In this document: positions 45,301 through 53,320 of the stretch, one piece after another | How the letters are laid out: the number at the start of each line of letters is the position of its first letter | How positions within the stretch are numbered: the stretch's first letter is position 1 | From: an uncultured Prevotellaceae bacterium | GTDB lineage: Bacteria; Bacteroidota; Bacteroidia; Bacteroidales; Bacteroidaceae | Assembly: GCA_902771155.1 (NCBI GenBank) | Contig: CACXVS010000005.1 | Coordinates: forward strand, 1-64,000 | Length of the DNA: 64,000 nucleotides | Direction of reading: 5' to 3' | Position numbers and translations under genes: made by a program | Notes under the pieces: generated by a model | What the model saw: only the letters and a program-made list of their open reading frames with translations | What the model was told of the DNA's origin: nothing | The model's database searches: none

Positions 45301-45521
45301 GGCACACCATTGATGGCCTCTTCCAAAGGCTGGATAACCGACTTCATCACCGTGTTCTCGTCAGCACCAGAATAACTGGTAGAGACCGACACCGTTGGCG
45401 GTGCAATATCCGGATACTGCTCAACTGGTAGTGAATTCATTGAGAGGTAGCCCACCAGCGCAATCACAATCGAGATGGCGCAAGCCATCACATATTTATT
45501 AATAAAAATATTGTTCTTCAT
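42369..45521 (-). CDS. RND multidrug efflux pump, HAE1 (AcrB) family
   Basis: Inner-membrane proton-driven exporter, 1050 residues, 12 predicted transmembrane helices in two repeats with two large periplasmic loops. It begins MKNNIFINKYVMACAISIVI and has the family motif LPVEQYPDIAPPTVSVS near 31. The proton-relay aspartates are in GTVVDDAIVVVEAV near 402, and the second-half lysine is in LLSKTAILITEFA near 945. It lies between the adaptor (28 nt upstream) and channel (20 nt downstream). Substrates cannot be predicted; the high similarity of motif spacing to AcrB suggests drugs, bile salts or similar amphiphiles. Confidence 0.95.
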   Translation of the reverse strand: MKNNIFINKYVMACAISIVIALVGYLSMNSLPVEQYPDIAPPTVSVSTSYSGADENTVMKSVIQPLEEAINGVPDMTYITSKASSNGDVEISVYFKQGTDPDMATVNVQNRVTRAQALLPADVNKIGVTVEKRQNNILQIFAVRSSDGKYDEDFVSNYVDINVKPRLMRITGVGNVQSMGNTYALRIWLKPDVMAQYGLTPNEIFAAIGGQSFVAAVGSLGEQSGNSYQYSMQYKGTLKSVEEFNDIVLRTSGGGILHLSDVAEVKIGAMSYNFTSNIMDRPGALFMVFAAPGANATEVNARINKTFEELKSTMPAGLEFVTMMTSDDFLFAAIHNVVETLVIAITLVVLVVFFFLQNFKATIIPSISIIVSLLGTFAIVSLAGFSLNILTLFALVLAIGTVVDDAIVVVEAVMAKMENGISDAREATRQAMSEVSVAVVSCTLVFMAVFIPVTFMPGTSGTFFTQFGVTIASSVGLSCISALTLCPALCAIMMRVTEGKSEGKGLTYYTKKAYTVSYNAIYNKYSKSVQKFIKRPILAWSLLALAAVLLVFFMKSLPSGLVPQEDQGVFLVELQAPEGSTLKQTREMVKKVEAKVKKIPELESFAVVCGYGMISGAGSNYGTMVVRLKNWDERPGMNHLLTLVMYRFYFDCQDIKNLVVIPFEMPQIPGYGTSNDVMLMVEDPTDGNLSEFAKHTEHFLAKLSERPEIASAMSTYSERFPKYQVDVDAAQCDRAGVSPADVLNTLGSFCGGAYIGNFNQFGKVYRIMAAASPEYRLDPQSLHNIFVQVRDGKMAPIAEFVSLKEIVGPANIEHFNLFQSITCIVKPGSGYTEGDAHKVIAEVFKEEMPSTATFEYSGMSRELEEASGSNATAVIYIICAILIYLILASLYNSWFTPWAVLFSVPFGLMGAFVFAYLGYTQGLPGMDNNIYLQTGVIMLIGLLSKTAILITEFASERRAQGMSIVDAAFAACKERLRPILMTVATMIIGMIPLVIEGGAGANGNRALALGVIGGMSIGTIALLFVVPAFFIVFQRLHERFQGGKEVEVKN

Positions 45522-45549
45522 AATGCGGAAGCAAAATTATCACTCTTCA

Positions 45550-46680
45550 TTATTCACTCTTCTCTTCCTTTGGGAACAACACCTTTTGTCCTTCCGTCAC
45601 GTTATTGGCACCAGTAGTCACAATCTGGTCACCCACATTCAGACCACTGGTCACGATGAAGTCCTTACCGTTGCTGGTATCTTCTGTTGTCACGTCGATA
45701 GCAGTAGCCGTACTGTCGGCCTTCACCTTATAGACAATCGTCTTGTCCTGCATACGAACCACAGCATTCTGAGGAATGACAATCACATCCTTCTCAGCAA
45801 AAGGCATGACGATGGTGCCCTGAATGCCAGAGTACAGATGACCGTCGGGGTTGGGGAACGACACCTTACTTGTCAGCGAACCTGTTGATGAATTGACGAC
45901 ACCTGTCAGACTGACGACGCGGCCCTTATGCGGGTACTCCGTACCATTCTTCATCACAAATGTTGCCTCGGGCAGATTGGCGATATACTTATTTATGTCG
46001 TCTGCCTTCATGCCATACTGCACCATGGCCTCGATGATAGCCTCTGTTACGGAGAACTCTGCAAACATCGTCGTGTTGCCACTCAGCATGGTCAGTTCTG
46101 TCATCGGAGAAACCTGGTCGCCAGTGCGTACAGGAATCTCGCCAATAACGCCCGATACAGGAGCCGTGATGGTGCAGAAGCCGAGGTTTACCTTCGCACG
46201 ATTCACTGCTGCACGAGCCTGAGCCACTGAGGCCTGAGCCTGCTTATATGAATTCTCCGAGTTGTTCAGCATGTAACTGCTCACGATCTTCTTTTCAAAC
46301 AAGTTCTTATTCGACTCGTATTCCAGTTTGGCTGAGTTTTCCTGAGCCAGTGCTGCCTGCAGATTGGCCTGTGCAGCCTCCAGTTCCAACTGGGCGTTGC
46401 GGGAGTCAATGATAAAGAGCGTTGTTCCTTTCTTCACCTGTTGACCCTCACTGACGGCTATTTTCATTAATTGTCCGCTTACCTGTGGGGTAATGGTTAC
46501 ATCGTTCTGGCCTTTCATCTTGGCACTGAACTTGTAAGGAATGTCAATGTCTGATTTCTTAATTGTCATCGTCTCATACGATGTAAGTTCTTGTTTGGGC
46601 ATATCAACACCACAGGAAATCAGTCCACCGACTACTGAGCTGAGCACAATAACCCAAACCGTTACATTCATTCTTTTCAT
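45550..46680 (-). CDS. RND periplasmic adaptor lipoprotein (AcrA family)
   Basis: Membrane-fusion protein that links pump and channel. The 376-residue precursor has a signal peptide ending in a lipobox (LISC, Cys23). The biotinyl-lipoyl halves TPQVSGQLMKIAVSEGQQVK (near 62) and ITAPVSGVIGEIPVRTGD (near 172) flank an alpha-hairpin of about 60 residues (LELEAAQANLQAALAQENSA). The beta-barrel has IQGTIVMPFAEKDVIVIPQN near 284. It is the first gene of the array and has a good promoter 41 nt upstream of its ATG. Confidence 0.93.
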   Translation of the reverse strand: MKRMNVTVWVIVLSSVVGGLISCGVDMPKQELTSYETMTIKKSDIDIPYKFSAKMKGQNDVTITPQVSGQLMKIAVSEGQQVKKGTTLFIIDSRNAQLELEAAQANLQAALAQENSAKLEYESNKNLFEKKIVSSYMLNNSENSYKQAQASVAQARAAVNRAKVNLGFCTITAPVSGVIGEIPVRTGDQVSPMTELTMLSGNTTMFAEFSVTEAIIEAMVQYGMKADDINKYIANLPEATFVMKNGTEYPHKGRVVSLTGVVNSSTGSLTSKVSFPNPDGHLYSGIQGTIVMPFAEKDVIVIPQNAVVRMQDKTIVYKVKADSTATAIDVTTEDTSNGKDFIVTSGLNVGDQIVTTGANNVTEGQKVLFPKEEKSE

Positions 46681-46720
46681 GTTAGGTAATATTTTAGTTA
46701 ATAAATTCCAAATACGGCTA

Positions 46721-46753
46721 CAAAGATAAATAATTTCTTTGAATTAATACAAA
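46721..46753 (-). promoter_or_regulatory. Promoter of the efflux - SpoIIE - STAS - vgrG array
   Basis: The minus strand has -33 TTTG (46750-46753), a 21-nt spacer and -7 TATCTTTG (46721-46728), about 40 nt before the adaptor ATG. No other promoter or terminator was recognised in the short gaps down to 31593. Confidence 0.65.
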
Positions 46754-46768
46754 AAAAATGATATTTTT

Positions 46769-47980
46769 TTATCTGACCGTTGGATTAAGGTTACGACGCA
46801 GGAAAAAAGACTTCGTGGCGAAGAAATAACAGGCCACACCGGCAGCGTTCACCACGACCACTGTCCAAAAGGCTGCGCCATAGCCAATCAGTTCTGCAAC
46901 GACACCACCCACAAGGATGCCAAGCCCCATACCGATGTCCCACGAAATGAGGATCGTGGAGTTGGCCGTACCACGCTGGTTGTTGCGGGCCACATTGATA
47001 GTCATATTCTGGAAGGCGGGCCACAAGTGACCATTACCAAGACCAATCAGCAATGCCGAACCATAATAACCTACCATGATAGCCGTATGGTTATCCGGGA
47101 AGAATGATGGCATAAAGATAAACAAGGTATAGCCCACAAGTGATATCACCATACCCTCGCCTGCATTATGAGTCACCCTACCCTTACGCAGGGCTTTGCT
47201 GCCCTGTAGTCGCGAGAGCATCAGTCCTATGGAACAAAGCATGAAATAAGTGCCCGTACCTCCCATCACCCCCATCTCTTCCTTGCCATAGATAGCGAGA
47301 TAGTTGCTGAGTACGCCAAAACTGAACCCGAAGGCTATCATATTGACCCCTATCAGCCAGCCACTCACCAGGAAGAAACGGTCCCACGAGAGTTTCGACT
47401 TGTTACGAACCGTCTCCTTTTCCGAGAACGTCACTGTAGCATCAGTCATCCACCCGCCACAAGCCACAATGAGCGCCAACCAGAACAGAAATTCAAAACT
47501 GTTGGTCAGCTGATAGATAAAGATGCCGATGGTGGGTGCCAGTGCCATGGCCAGATTATTGCTAAGCCCGTAATAGCCGATGCCCTCCGTTCGTCGGCTT
47601 GAAGGTAGTACGTCGATAGCCGCGGTCGCGTTGGCCGTTGTCAGCACACCAAAAGGGGCGCCATGCAGTGTCCTGACAATCATGAACAACAGTAATGTCG
47701 AAGCAGCCAGATAGCCTGCAAAAAAGATGGAAAAAGCAGCGAAGGCACACATGAGCACCGTCTTACGAGGGAAGGAATCAACCATATACCCCCCAAACGG
47801 ACGAATCAGCAGGGCCGTGATGGTATAACCGGAGAGAACCAGTCCTATCACGTCTTTCGTTGCATGAAAGTGCTCACTCAGGTAGAGTGGCAACAATGGT
47901 GTGAGGATATAGAAGGCGAAGAACAGTGAGAAGTTCGCTGTCATCACCTTACAATAGTTTCTATTCCAAAGCCTTTCCAT
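46769..47980 (-). CDS. Major facilitator superfamily transporter
   Basis: A 403-residue carrier with 12 predicted transmembrane helices. The loop 2-3 motif has the MFS shape (GYMVDSFPRKTVLM near residue 75), and loop 4-5 includes RTLHGAPFGVLTTANATAAI. It resembles the drug/arabinose-efflux type group that has short loops. It starts 6 nt after the GH3 gene stops, so the two are co-transcribed; sugar or glycoside-linked transport is possible, but the family has many efflux members. No substrate is assigned. Confidence 0.85.
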   Translation of the reverse strand: MERLWNRNYCKVMTANFSLFFAFYILTPLLPLYLSEHFHATKDVIGLVLSGYTITALLIRPFGGYMVDSFPRKTVLMCAFAAFSIFFAGYLAASTLLLFMIVRTLHGAPFGVLTTANATAAIDVLPSSRRTEGIGYYGLSNNLAMALAPTIGIFIYQLTNSFEFLFWLALIVACGGWMTDATVTFSEKETVRNKSKLSWDRFFLVSGWLIGVNMIAFGFSFGVLSNYLAIYGKEEMGVMGGTGTYFMLCSIGLMLSRLQGSKALRKGRVTHNAGEGMVISLVGYTLFIFMPSFFPDNHTAIMVGYYGSALLIGLGNGHLWPAFQNMTINVARNNQRGTANSTILISWDIGMGLGILVGGVVAELIGYGAAFWTVVVVNAAGVACYFFATKSFFLRRNLNPTVR

Positions 47981-47986
47981 CGTCTG

Positions 47987-50320
47987 TTAGTGGAACCTCG
48001 AGAAATAGCGCTCACGCAAGGCCAGACTGACGGGGTTTCCTGTCAGGGTTACCGTCTGCTGTAAACGGATATCTGTTGATGAGGCACCCACTTTCACGAC
48101 GTAATCACCGGGCTGTATGTTCCAACGGCGCTCACCTTCGTGGCTGTAGTAACCAAACTGCTCGTCATCCAGTCTAGCATTAACGGTCTTGCCCTCTCCG
48201 GGCTTCAGCGACACTCGGGTAAAGCCCTGAAGCTGAATGGGGCGTAATGGCTGATCGGTACTTGTGGGCGACACATAGATCTGTACAATCTCGTCAGCAG
48301 CCATCTGGCCAGTGTTCTTTACCTCAAAAGTCAGGTTCACGCCCTGCTCTGTCACCTCGGTCTTCAGGTTGCTATAAGCAAACGTCGTATAGGTCAGTCC
48401 GTACCCGAAAGGCCATGCCACACGGGAATCCTTCTCTAAAGAACGGTTATAGCAGATGGGCTCATAGACCTCGGTGTTGGGATAGCTGACGGAGAGTTTT
48501 GCCGATGGCGACACCTTGCCATAGAGGATATCGGCCACGGCACGACCTCCTTCCTCGCCCGGATACCACGCCTGGATCACAGCTGCGCACTTCTCTGCCA
48601 GATCGGAAATCACCTGGGCACGACCACCAAACACGACCAGCACCACGGACTTGCCCGTCTTGATGAGTTCCTCCACAAACTGCTCCTGTCGGCCAGGCAA
48701 GCGAAGACCTTCTCGATCGCGGTTCTCACCGCAGAGCATCACATTCTCACCCATGGCAGCCACGATCACATCGGCTTGCTTTGCCATCCTCAAAGCCTCG
48801 GCCTTATCGGCTTTCTCGCCCGAATCCACCTTCCGATGCAGTAACTCAAACTCCCAGGCACGTGCATCGCCCAGTTCGCTGAACTTCGTCTCAATCTTCT
48901 CTGTCCAGTCACACCCGCGCGAGTACATCAGATTCACACCTTCGGGCTTACTTTTGGTCATACCCTCCAGCAAGTTCACGATATGCGGGTTGTCCTGTAC
49001 GTTCTCCATCCTCTTCCAGAAATACGACATGGCCGGATAGGTATAGTCGCCACACATGGCCCAGAACGAGTTGGCATTGGGTCCTGTGAGAAGGATGTTC
49101 CTGGCCTCCTTCAGCGGTAGCACGCCATTGTTCTCCAACAACACCACCGACTGCGTGGCGATATCGTAAGCCGTCTGTCGCTCCTCGGGGGTGTCGAGAA
49201 TGATCTTCTCGGTGGTGTAGAGATAGGCATCCTTATCAAAGAGTCCGGCACGGAATTTAAACCTGAGCACATCCTTCACAGCCCGTTCCAAAACTTCGGC
49301 TTTCACCAGTCCTTCGTCGATGGCCTGTTGCAGGTTCTTATAGTCGGCACCATGGGGGAAATCCACATCATTACCCCCATTGATGGCCGCAGCAGCCTTC
49401 TGTACCGACGACTCCAGGTTCGGGATCTGGTCGATGGCCGTATAGTCGCTCACCACCATTCCGTCGAAGCCCAGGTAACCGCGCAGAATGTCATTCAATA
49501 TCTCGTCGTTAGCCACGCACCTCGTGCCATGCACATCATGATAGCCAGGCATCACGCACTTGCTGCCCGCCAGTCGGATCATCGTCTCATGAGGCAACAA
49601 TATCTCTTCCATCAGCTCTTTCTCTTCTGCATCGCCACCACCGCCATAGCCGAGGTAGTGCTTCGAACAGGCGCCCACGCCCTGTTTCAGGTCGTCTTGC
49701 TGCAGACCTTTCACAAAGGCCACGCCCATCACAGCCGACAGATAGCCGTCCTCACCATACGACTCCTCCAGGCGGTTGAACGAGGGCGTACGACAAACAT
49801 CGACCATCGGCGAGAGTGCCAGTACACCACCCATGCGGCGCAACTGCGTGCTTGTATGCCGTGTCTTCAGTTCAGCCAGTTCGGCATTAAACGAGCAGGC
49901 CTGTCCTATCTGCTGTGGATAGATGGTGCTCCCCAGCGTGTTCACACCCGTCAACACCTCCTCATGGCAAAGGGCGGGAATGCCGTTGGGCGTATGCTTC
50001 ATCAGCCAGTCCTGAATGGCCACCACCCGGTCGCGAATCACATTGGGATCCCGAGGCTGCTGCATGCAGAACTGTGAGAAATGACCAATGCCATAGGGTA
50101 TGAGTTCGCGGCATTTAGCCGTGTCGAGCTGCCCCTGCTCGTCGAAGAGTTCGTCCATATACATGCTCCTCAACTGGGCGATCCGCTCTTCTTGCGACAT
50201 CTTGCTGTAAAGTTCGTCAACTTGCTGTTCCATATCAATACTTGAATTACATCCTGCCAGGAGCATGACTACCACCACGCCAAAGAGGATCGACAATGTT
50301 TTTCTTATTTGCATTTCCAT
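47987..50320 (-). CDS. Glycoside hydrolase family 3 lipoprotein, beta-glucosidase-like
   Basis: Exo-acting glycosidase, probably beta-glucosidase or beta-xylosidase. The start was set at the ATG at 50320: the frame is open for 18 more codons, but a promoter -7 box lies at 50337-50344, and MEMQIRKTLSILFGVVVVML leads straight into the lipobox LAGC. The 777-residue protein has a GH3 N-terminal barrel with the nucleophile Asp in GFDGMVVSDYTAIDQ. The alpha/beta sandwich includes ADVIVAAMGENVMLCGENRD, and a fibronectin-III-like C-terminal domain carries VEVKNTGQMAADEIVQIYV-type strands. Lipid anchoring suggests periplasmic or surface location. A divergent esterase gene suggests plant polysaccharide use. 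Confidence 0.92.
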   Translation of the reverse strand: MEMQIRKTLSILFGVVVVMLLAGCNSSIDMEQQVDELYSKMSQEERIAQLRSMYMDELFDEQGQLDTAKCRELIPYGIGHFSQFCMQQPRDPNVIRDRVVAIQDWLMKHTPNGIPALCHEEVLTGVNTLGSTIYPQQIGQACSFNAELAELKTRHTSTQLRRMGGVLALSPMVDVCRTPSFNRLEESYGEDGYLSAVMGVAFVKGLQQDDLKQGVGACSKHYLGYGGGGDAEEKELMEEILLPHETMIRLAGSKCVMPGYHDVHGTRCVANDEILNDILRGYLGFDGMVVSDYTAIDQIPNLESSVQKAAAAINGGNDVDFPHGADYKNLQQAIDEGLVKAEVLERAVKDVLRFKFRAGLFDKDAYLYTTEKIILDTPEERQTAYDIATQSVVLLENNGVLPLKEARNILLTGPNANSFWAMCGDYTYPAMSYFWKRMENVQDNPHIVNLLEGMTKSKPEGVNLMYSRGCDWTEKIETKFSELGDARAWEFELLHRKVDSGEKADKAEALRMAKQADVIVAAMGENVMLCGENRDREGLRLPGRQEQFVEELIKTGKSVVLVVFGGRAQVISDLAEKCAAVIQAWYPGEEGGRAVADILYGKVSPSAKLSVSYPNTEVYEPICYNRSLEKDSRVAWPFGYGLTYTTFAYSNLKTEVTEQGVNLTFEVKNTGQMAADEIVQIYVSPTSTDQPLRPIQLQGFTRVSLKPGEGKTVNARLDDEQFGYYSHEGERRWNIQPGDYVVKVGASSTDIRLQQTVTLTGNPVSLALRERYFSRFH

Positions 50321-50336
50321 CACGTTTAATTTTCTG

Positions 50337-50344
50337 CAAAGATA
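50337..50344 (-). promoter_or_regulatory. Promoter of the GH3 - MFS operon
   Basis: The minus strand reads TATCTTTGCA 16 nt before the ATG at 50320. This box decides the start codon, since the upstream in-frame starts would lie ahead of the transcript. No clear -33 box was found. Confidence 0.6.
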
Positions 50345-50458
50345 CAAAAAAAAAGTGACTTTCAGAAACCTCACATGTTAATGTTCTATAATTTAACATT
50401 TGCCTCGTTATACTTTCCGTGTTCTGGTACGTCAAAAAGAGTGATAATTATCAACTGT

Positions 50459-52798
50459 ATGAAACGAACTATTTTATTATCTACGATGGCCTTGCTGTTC
50501 GCCTTGGGCGGCATGGCACAAACTAATGATGCCCAGATGGTGGTGAGCACCGAGTCTGGACTGGTGAAAGGTTTCGATCATGAGGGATCGATAGGTTTTC
50601 TCGGCATTCCCTATGCCAAGGTAGAGCGGTTCATGCCGCCACTGCCCGTGGCCAAGTGGGACACCGTCCGCGTGTGCGACCATTGGGGTCCGCAGGCCAT
50701 GCAAAATACCTGGGGCAAGCAGATGAGCGAGGCAGAGATGTCGGAAAAGAACTCATGCGTGTTGAATGTATGGACCACCGACACGAAGGTCTCCAAGCCC
50801 GTTATGGTATGGCTCCACGGTGGCGGTTTCGACTCAGGTACATCGGCTTGGGATCCCGGCATGAAACTGGCTCAGCACGATGTGGTCGTGGTCAGTGTCA
50901 ACCACCGTCTCAACATCCTCGGTTTCCTCGATCTGTCTGCCTGCAGCGACAAATATAAATACTCAGGCAATGTGGGTATGCTCGACATTGTCCAGGCTCT
51001 GAAGTGGGTTCAGAAGAATATCCGCCAGTTTGGCGGCGACCCCTCGAATGTCACCATCTTCGGAGAGTCGGGCGGTGGCGGCAAGGTGGGCACCCTGCTC
51101 TGCATGCCTCCAGCCCAGGGACTGTTCCACAAGGCCATCATCATGAGCGGAACCATCCTCAACGTCAACACCAAGCAGATGACTGAAGAGCTCGGAAAGG
51201 CCGTACTGAAAGAACTCAACATCGACGTCAAGGATATCGACCGCATCAAGGACGTACCCTACGAGGAGCTCTATGCTGCCGGTCAGCGCGCCATGGCTGC
51301 CAGTATCGGCACCCGCAAGCCTGGCACACCCATGATGTGGGGCTTCGGACCTACCCCCGATGGAGAAGTACTGCTCCAGCAACCCTTCCAAAACGGCTTT
51401 GCCAAGATCTCAGACAATATCCCCATCATGATCGGTACCACCTTCAACGAGCTCCAGCCTCTGCGCTACGACAAGGAGATCACCCTCGACGAGGCCCGAC
51501 GCGAACTCATGAAGACCTTCGGTTGGGACACGCAGGCTTACATCAAGGCCTTTGCCGAAGCATGGCCCGACTACACACCGCAGGATCTGCTCAGCATCGA
51601 CTGGCTGTTCCGTCCGAAGACCATCATCACTGCCGACGAGATCGCAGAGACGCGCCAGGCACCCACCTATATGTATATGTTCACCCAGCGTTCGAAGGCC
51701 AACAACGCCAGTGTCCACGGAGCCGAACTGAAGTACTGCTTCGACAATCTCAGGGATGTAGGCGGTCCAGAATACCCCAACATCGGTCTGGCCGACGCCA
51801 TGAGCACCATCTGGGCACGTTTCGCCAAAGTGGGCAATCCCAACGTATCATGGTTGCCCGACGTGTGGCATCCCTACACGAAGGAAAACGGCGAACTGTT
51901 CGAGTTTGGCGAGAAACTGCAGTTCCATCACAACCACGACCGTCGTCTGGCCGAGATTATCAACAAGCACTGCTTCCAGCAGCTCGACGAGTTCCGCGAT
52001 CGTCAGGCCAGCCGTCAGCTCAAGGTGGGCGATGTCACCATGACCATCTACCCCACGAAGGGCGCCAAGATCATGTCACTCAAGTACAAGGACCAGGAGA
52101 CCATCTCCCAGCTGACCATGCCCGAGGCCTTTGGTTCCACCTTCTGGACCAGTCCTCAGAAAGAGTGGAACTGGCCCCCTGTGACCGAGTTCGACAAGGG
52201 TAACTACGAGGTAGAAGAGCGCGATGGCCACCTCGTCATGACCAGTCCCGTCAACGAGCGCCTAGGTCTTCGTGTGCGCAAGGACTTCAGCACCGATGCC
52301 AAGGCAGGCGCCATCGTCGTCACCTACTCCATCATCAACGAAGGTGCTCAGGAGCGCAAGGTAGCCCCCTGGGAGATCACACGTGTATTCAACGATGGCG
52401 GTCTCATCTTCTTCGACGCCCCCCTCGATGGCATCACCCCCGCAGGGCTCATGAACTTCAAGGCTGAACACGGTGCCGTGTGGTACAAAACCGACGAGAC
52501 CAACGAGAATCGCAAGATCAATGCCGACGGCAAGGGGTGGCTGGCCTATGCCAACAAAGGGTTGTTACTCGTTAAGCGTTTCCAGGACTTGAAGCCGGGC
52601 GAACCTGCCCCCGACGAGGCTGAGGTGCAGATCTACGTGAACCGTGGTAAGGCCCATATCGAACTGGAGAGTCAGGGCGCCTACACTACCCTGAAACCCC
52701 AAGAGCGCCTCGACTGGACTGTCCGCTGGTACCTCCTCCCCTACGAGGGCGAGGCCCTACCCTCCAAGCAACTCCTCAACAAGATCCCAACTCGTTAA
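50459..52798 (+). CDS. Carboxylesterase type B fused to a beta-sandwich (DUF4380-like) domain
   Basis: Secreted two-domain protein. The start is the ATG at 50459 (779 residues): a signal peptide MKRTILLSTMALLFALGGMA follows it, and the open frame before it is AT-rich non-coding. Residues 22-530 are an alpha/beta-hydrolase of the carboxylesterase family, with oxyanion-hole HGGGF near 120, nucleophile elbow FGESGGGG with Ser near 204, and a His in SVHGAELKYCF near 419. Residues from about 535 resemble a DUF4380/mutarotase-like sandwich (PTKGAKIMSLKYKDQE, GSTFWTSPQKEWNWPP, NRGKAHIELESQGAY). A role in removing ester groups from plant glycans fits the divergent GH3 gene but is inferred. Confidence 0.85.
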   Translation: MKRTILLSTMALLFALGGMAQTNDAQMVVSTESGLVKGFDHEGSIGFLGIPYAKVERFMPPLPVAKWDTVRVCDHWGPQAMQNTWGKQMSEAEMSEKNSCVLNVWTTDTKVSKPVMVWLHGGGFDSGTSAWDPGMKLAQHDVVVVSVNHRLNILGFLDLSACSDKYKYSGNVGMLDIVQALKWVQKNIRQFGGDPSNVTIFGESGGGGKVGTLLCMPPAQGLFHKAIIMSGTILNVNTKQMTEELGKAVLKELNIDVKDIDRIKDVPYEELYAAGQRAMAASIGTRKPGTPMMWGFGPTPDGEVLLQQPFQNGFAKISDNIPIMIGTTFNELQPLRYDKEITLDEARRELMKTFGWDTQAYIKAFAEAWPDYTPQDLLSIDWLFRPKTIITADEIAETRQAPTYMYMFTQRSKANNASVHGAELKYCFDNLRDVGGPEYPNIGLADAMSTIWARFAKVGNPNVSWLPDVWHPYTKENGELFEFGEKLQFHHNHDRRLAEIINKHCFQQLDEFRDRQASRQLKVGDVTMTIYPTKGAKIMSLKYKDQETISQLTMPEAFGSTFWTSPQKEWNWPPVTEFDKGNYEVEERDGHLVMTSPVNERLGLRVRKDFSTDAKAGAIVVTYSIINEGAQERKVAPWEITRVFNDGGLIFFDAPLDGITPAGLMNFKAEHGAVWYKTDETNENRKINADGKGWLAYANKGLLLVKRFQDLKPGEPAPDEAEVQIYVNRGKAHIELESQGAYTTLKPQERLDWTVRWYLLPYEGEALPSKQLLNKIPTR

Positions 52799-52810
52799 GC
52801 AACTGCATAA

Positions 52811-52837
52811 GAGAGCTTCCCATCGCGGGAAGCTTTC
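52811..52837 (+). terminator. Terminator after the esterase gene
   Basis: A stem of 11 bp with one mismatch (core AGCTTCCC/GGGAAGCT, loop ATCGC) starts 13 nt after the stop codon and runs into a short T-rich tail. Confidence 0.75.
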
Positions 52838-52856
52838 TTTATGGCTGCAAATGTAA

Positions 52857-52985
52857 TGTACCATTGTACCATTTGGTTTTTCGATAGTGTACAAAAGAAC
52901 AATCTAAGATTTATACTTTATATTATATATATATAGTCAACTTTTTCAGGCTGATATTCAAATTTCCTAATGGTACAATGGTACA
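52857..52985. repeat. 17-bp inverted repeat with AT-rich loop
   Basis: The arms tgtaccattgtaccatt (52857-52873) and its exact complement (52969-52985) enclose a 95-nt loop with a TA run (52920-52936). Each arm is a tandem of a gtaccatt unit. The layout repeats that of 25154-25330: tandem-unit arms, TA-rich loop, and an orphan promoter downstream. The rest of the 508-bp gap (52799-53306) contains the esterase terminator, that promoter and a short truncated frame. Confidence 0.8.
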
Positions 52986-53042
52986 ATCTAATTTAATGTG
53001 TAAAATGCAGATTTTAACACTTCAAAAGTTTTTTGGAAATAG

Positions 53043-53074
53043 CTTGCATATATGCTGAATTTTTTGTACCTTTG
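53043..53074 (+). promoter_or_regulatory. Orphan promoter before a truncated frame
   Basis: CTTG (53043-53046), a 20-nt spacer and TACCTTTG (53067-53074), followed by CAG. It points right, towards the 3' end of a gene on the other strand, with no intact gene to serve. Confidence 0.6.
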
Positions 53075-53266
53075 CAGTGTTGAATGAGAGAGGTGGAGAA
53101 ATCTAGTGTTATTGAAAAAAATTGCGGGAATTAATAGTAGCAATTGCAAGGATTGATAGCAAAACGATTTTTAATTAATGAGCCCAAGCAAGGCCATCTC
53201 ATGAGAGGATAAGAAAACCTATAATTTATTTTACACTAAACACTAATCATTAAACACTAAACAAGT

Positions 53267-53320
53267 ATGGCAATTAAAGATATTGCACAGCGTCGAGTGC
53301 TGAAGATCACTGGCATTTGA
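53267..53320 (+). pseudogene. Truncated gene start (17 codons)
   Basis: An ATG follows an A-rich leader about 190 nt long behind the orphan promoter. The frame reads MAIKDIAQRRVLKITGI and stops at 53318-53320, overlapping the stop end of the arylsulfotransferase gene. The leader and start look like those of a real gene whose body has been lost, possibly when the neighbouring segment was joined here. No family can be assigned from so few residues. Confidence 0.35.

Noticed and set aside
50321..50374. Longer N-terminus for the GH3 protein
   Set aside because: It would begin upstream of the transcription start implied by TATCTTTG at 50337-50344, and would bury the lipoprotein signal peptide.
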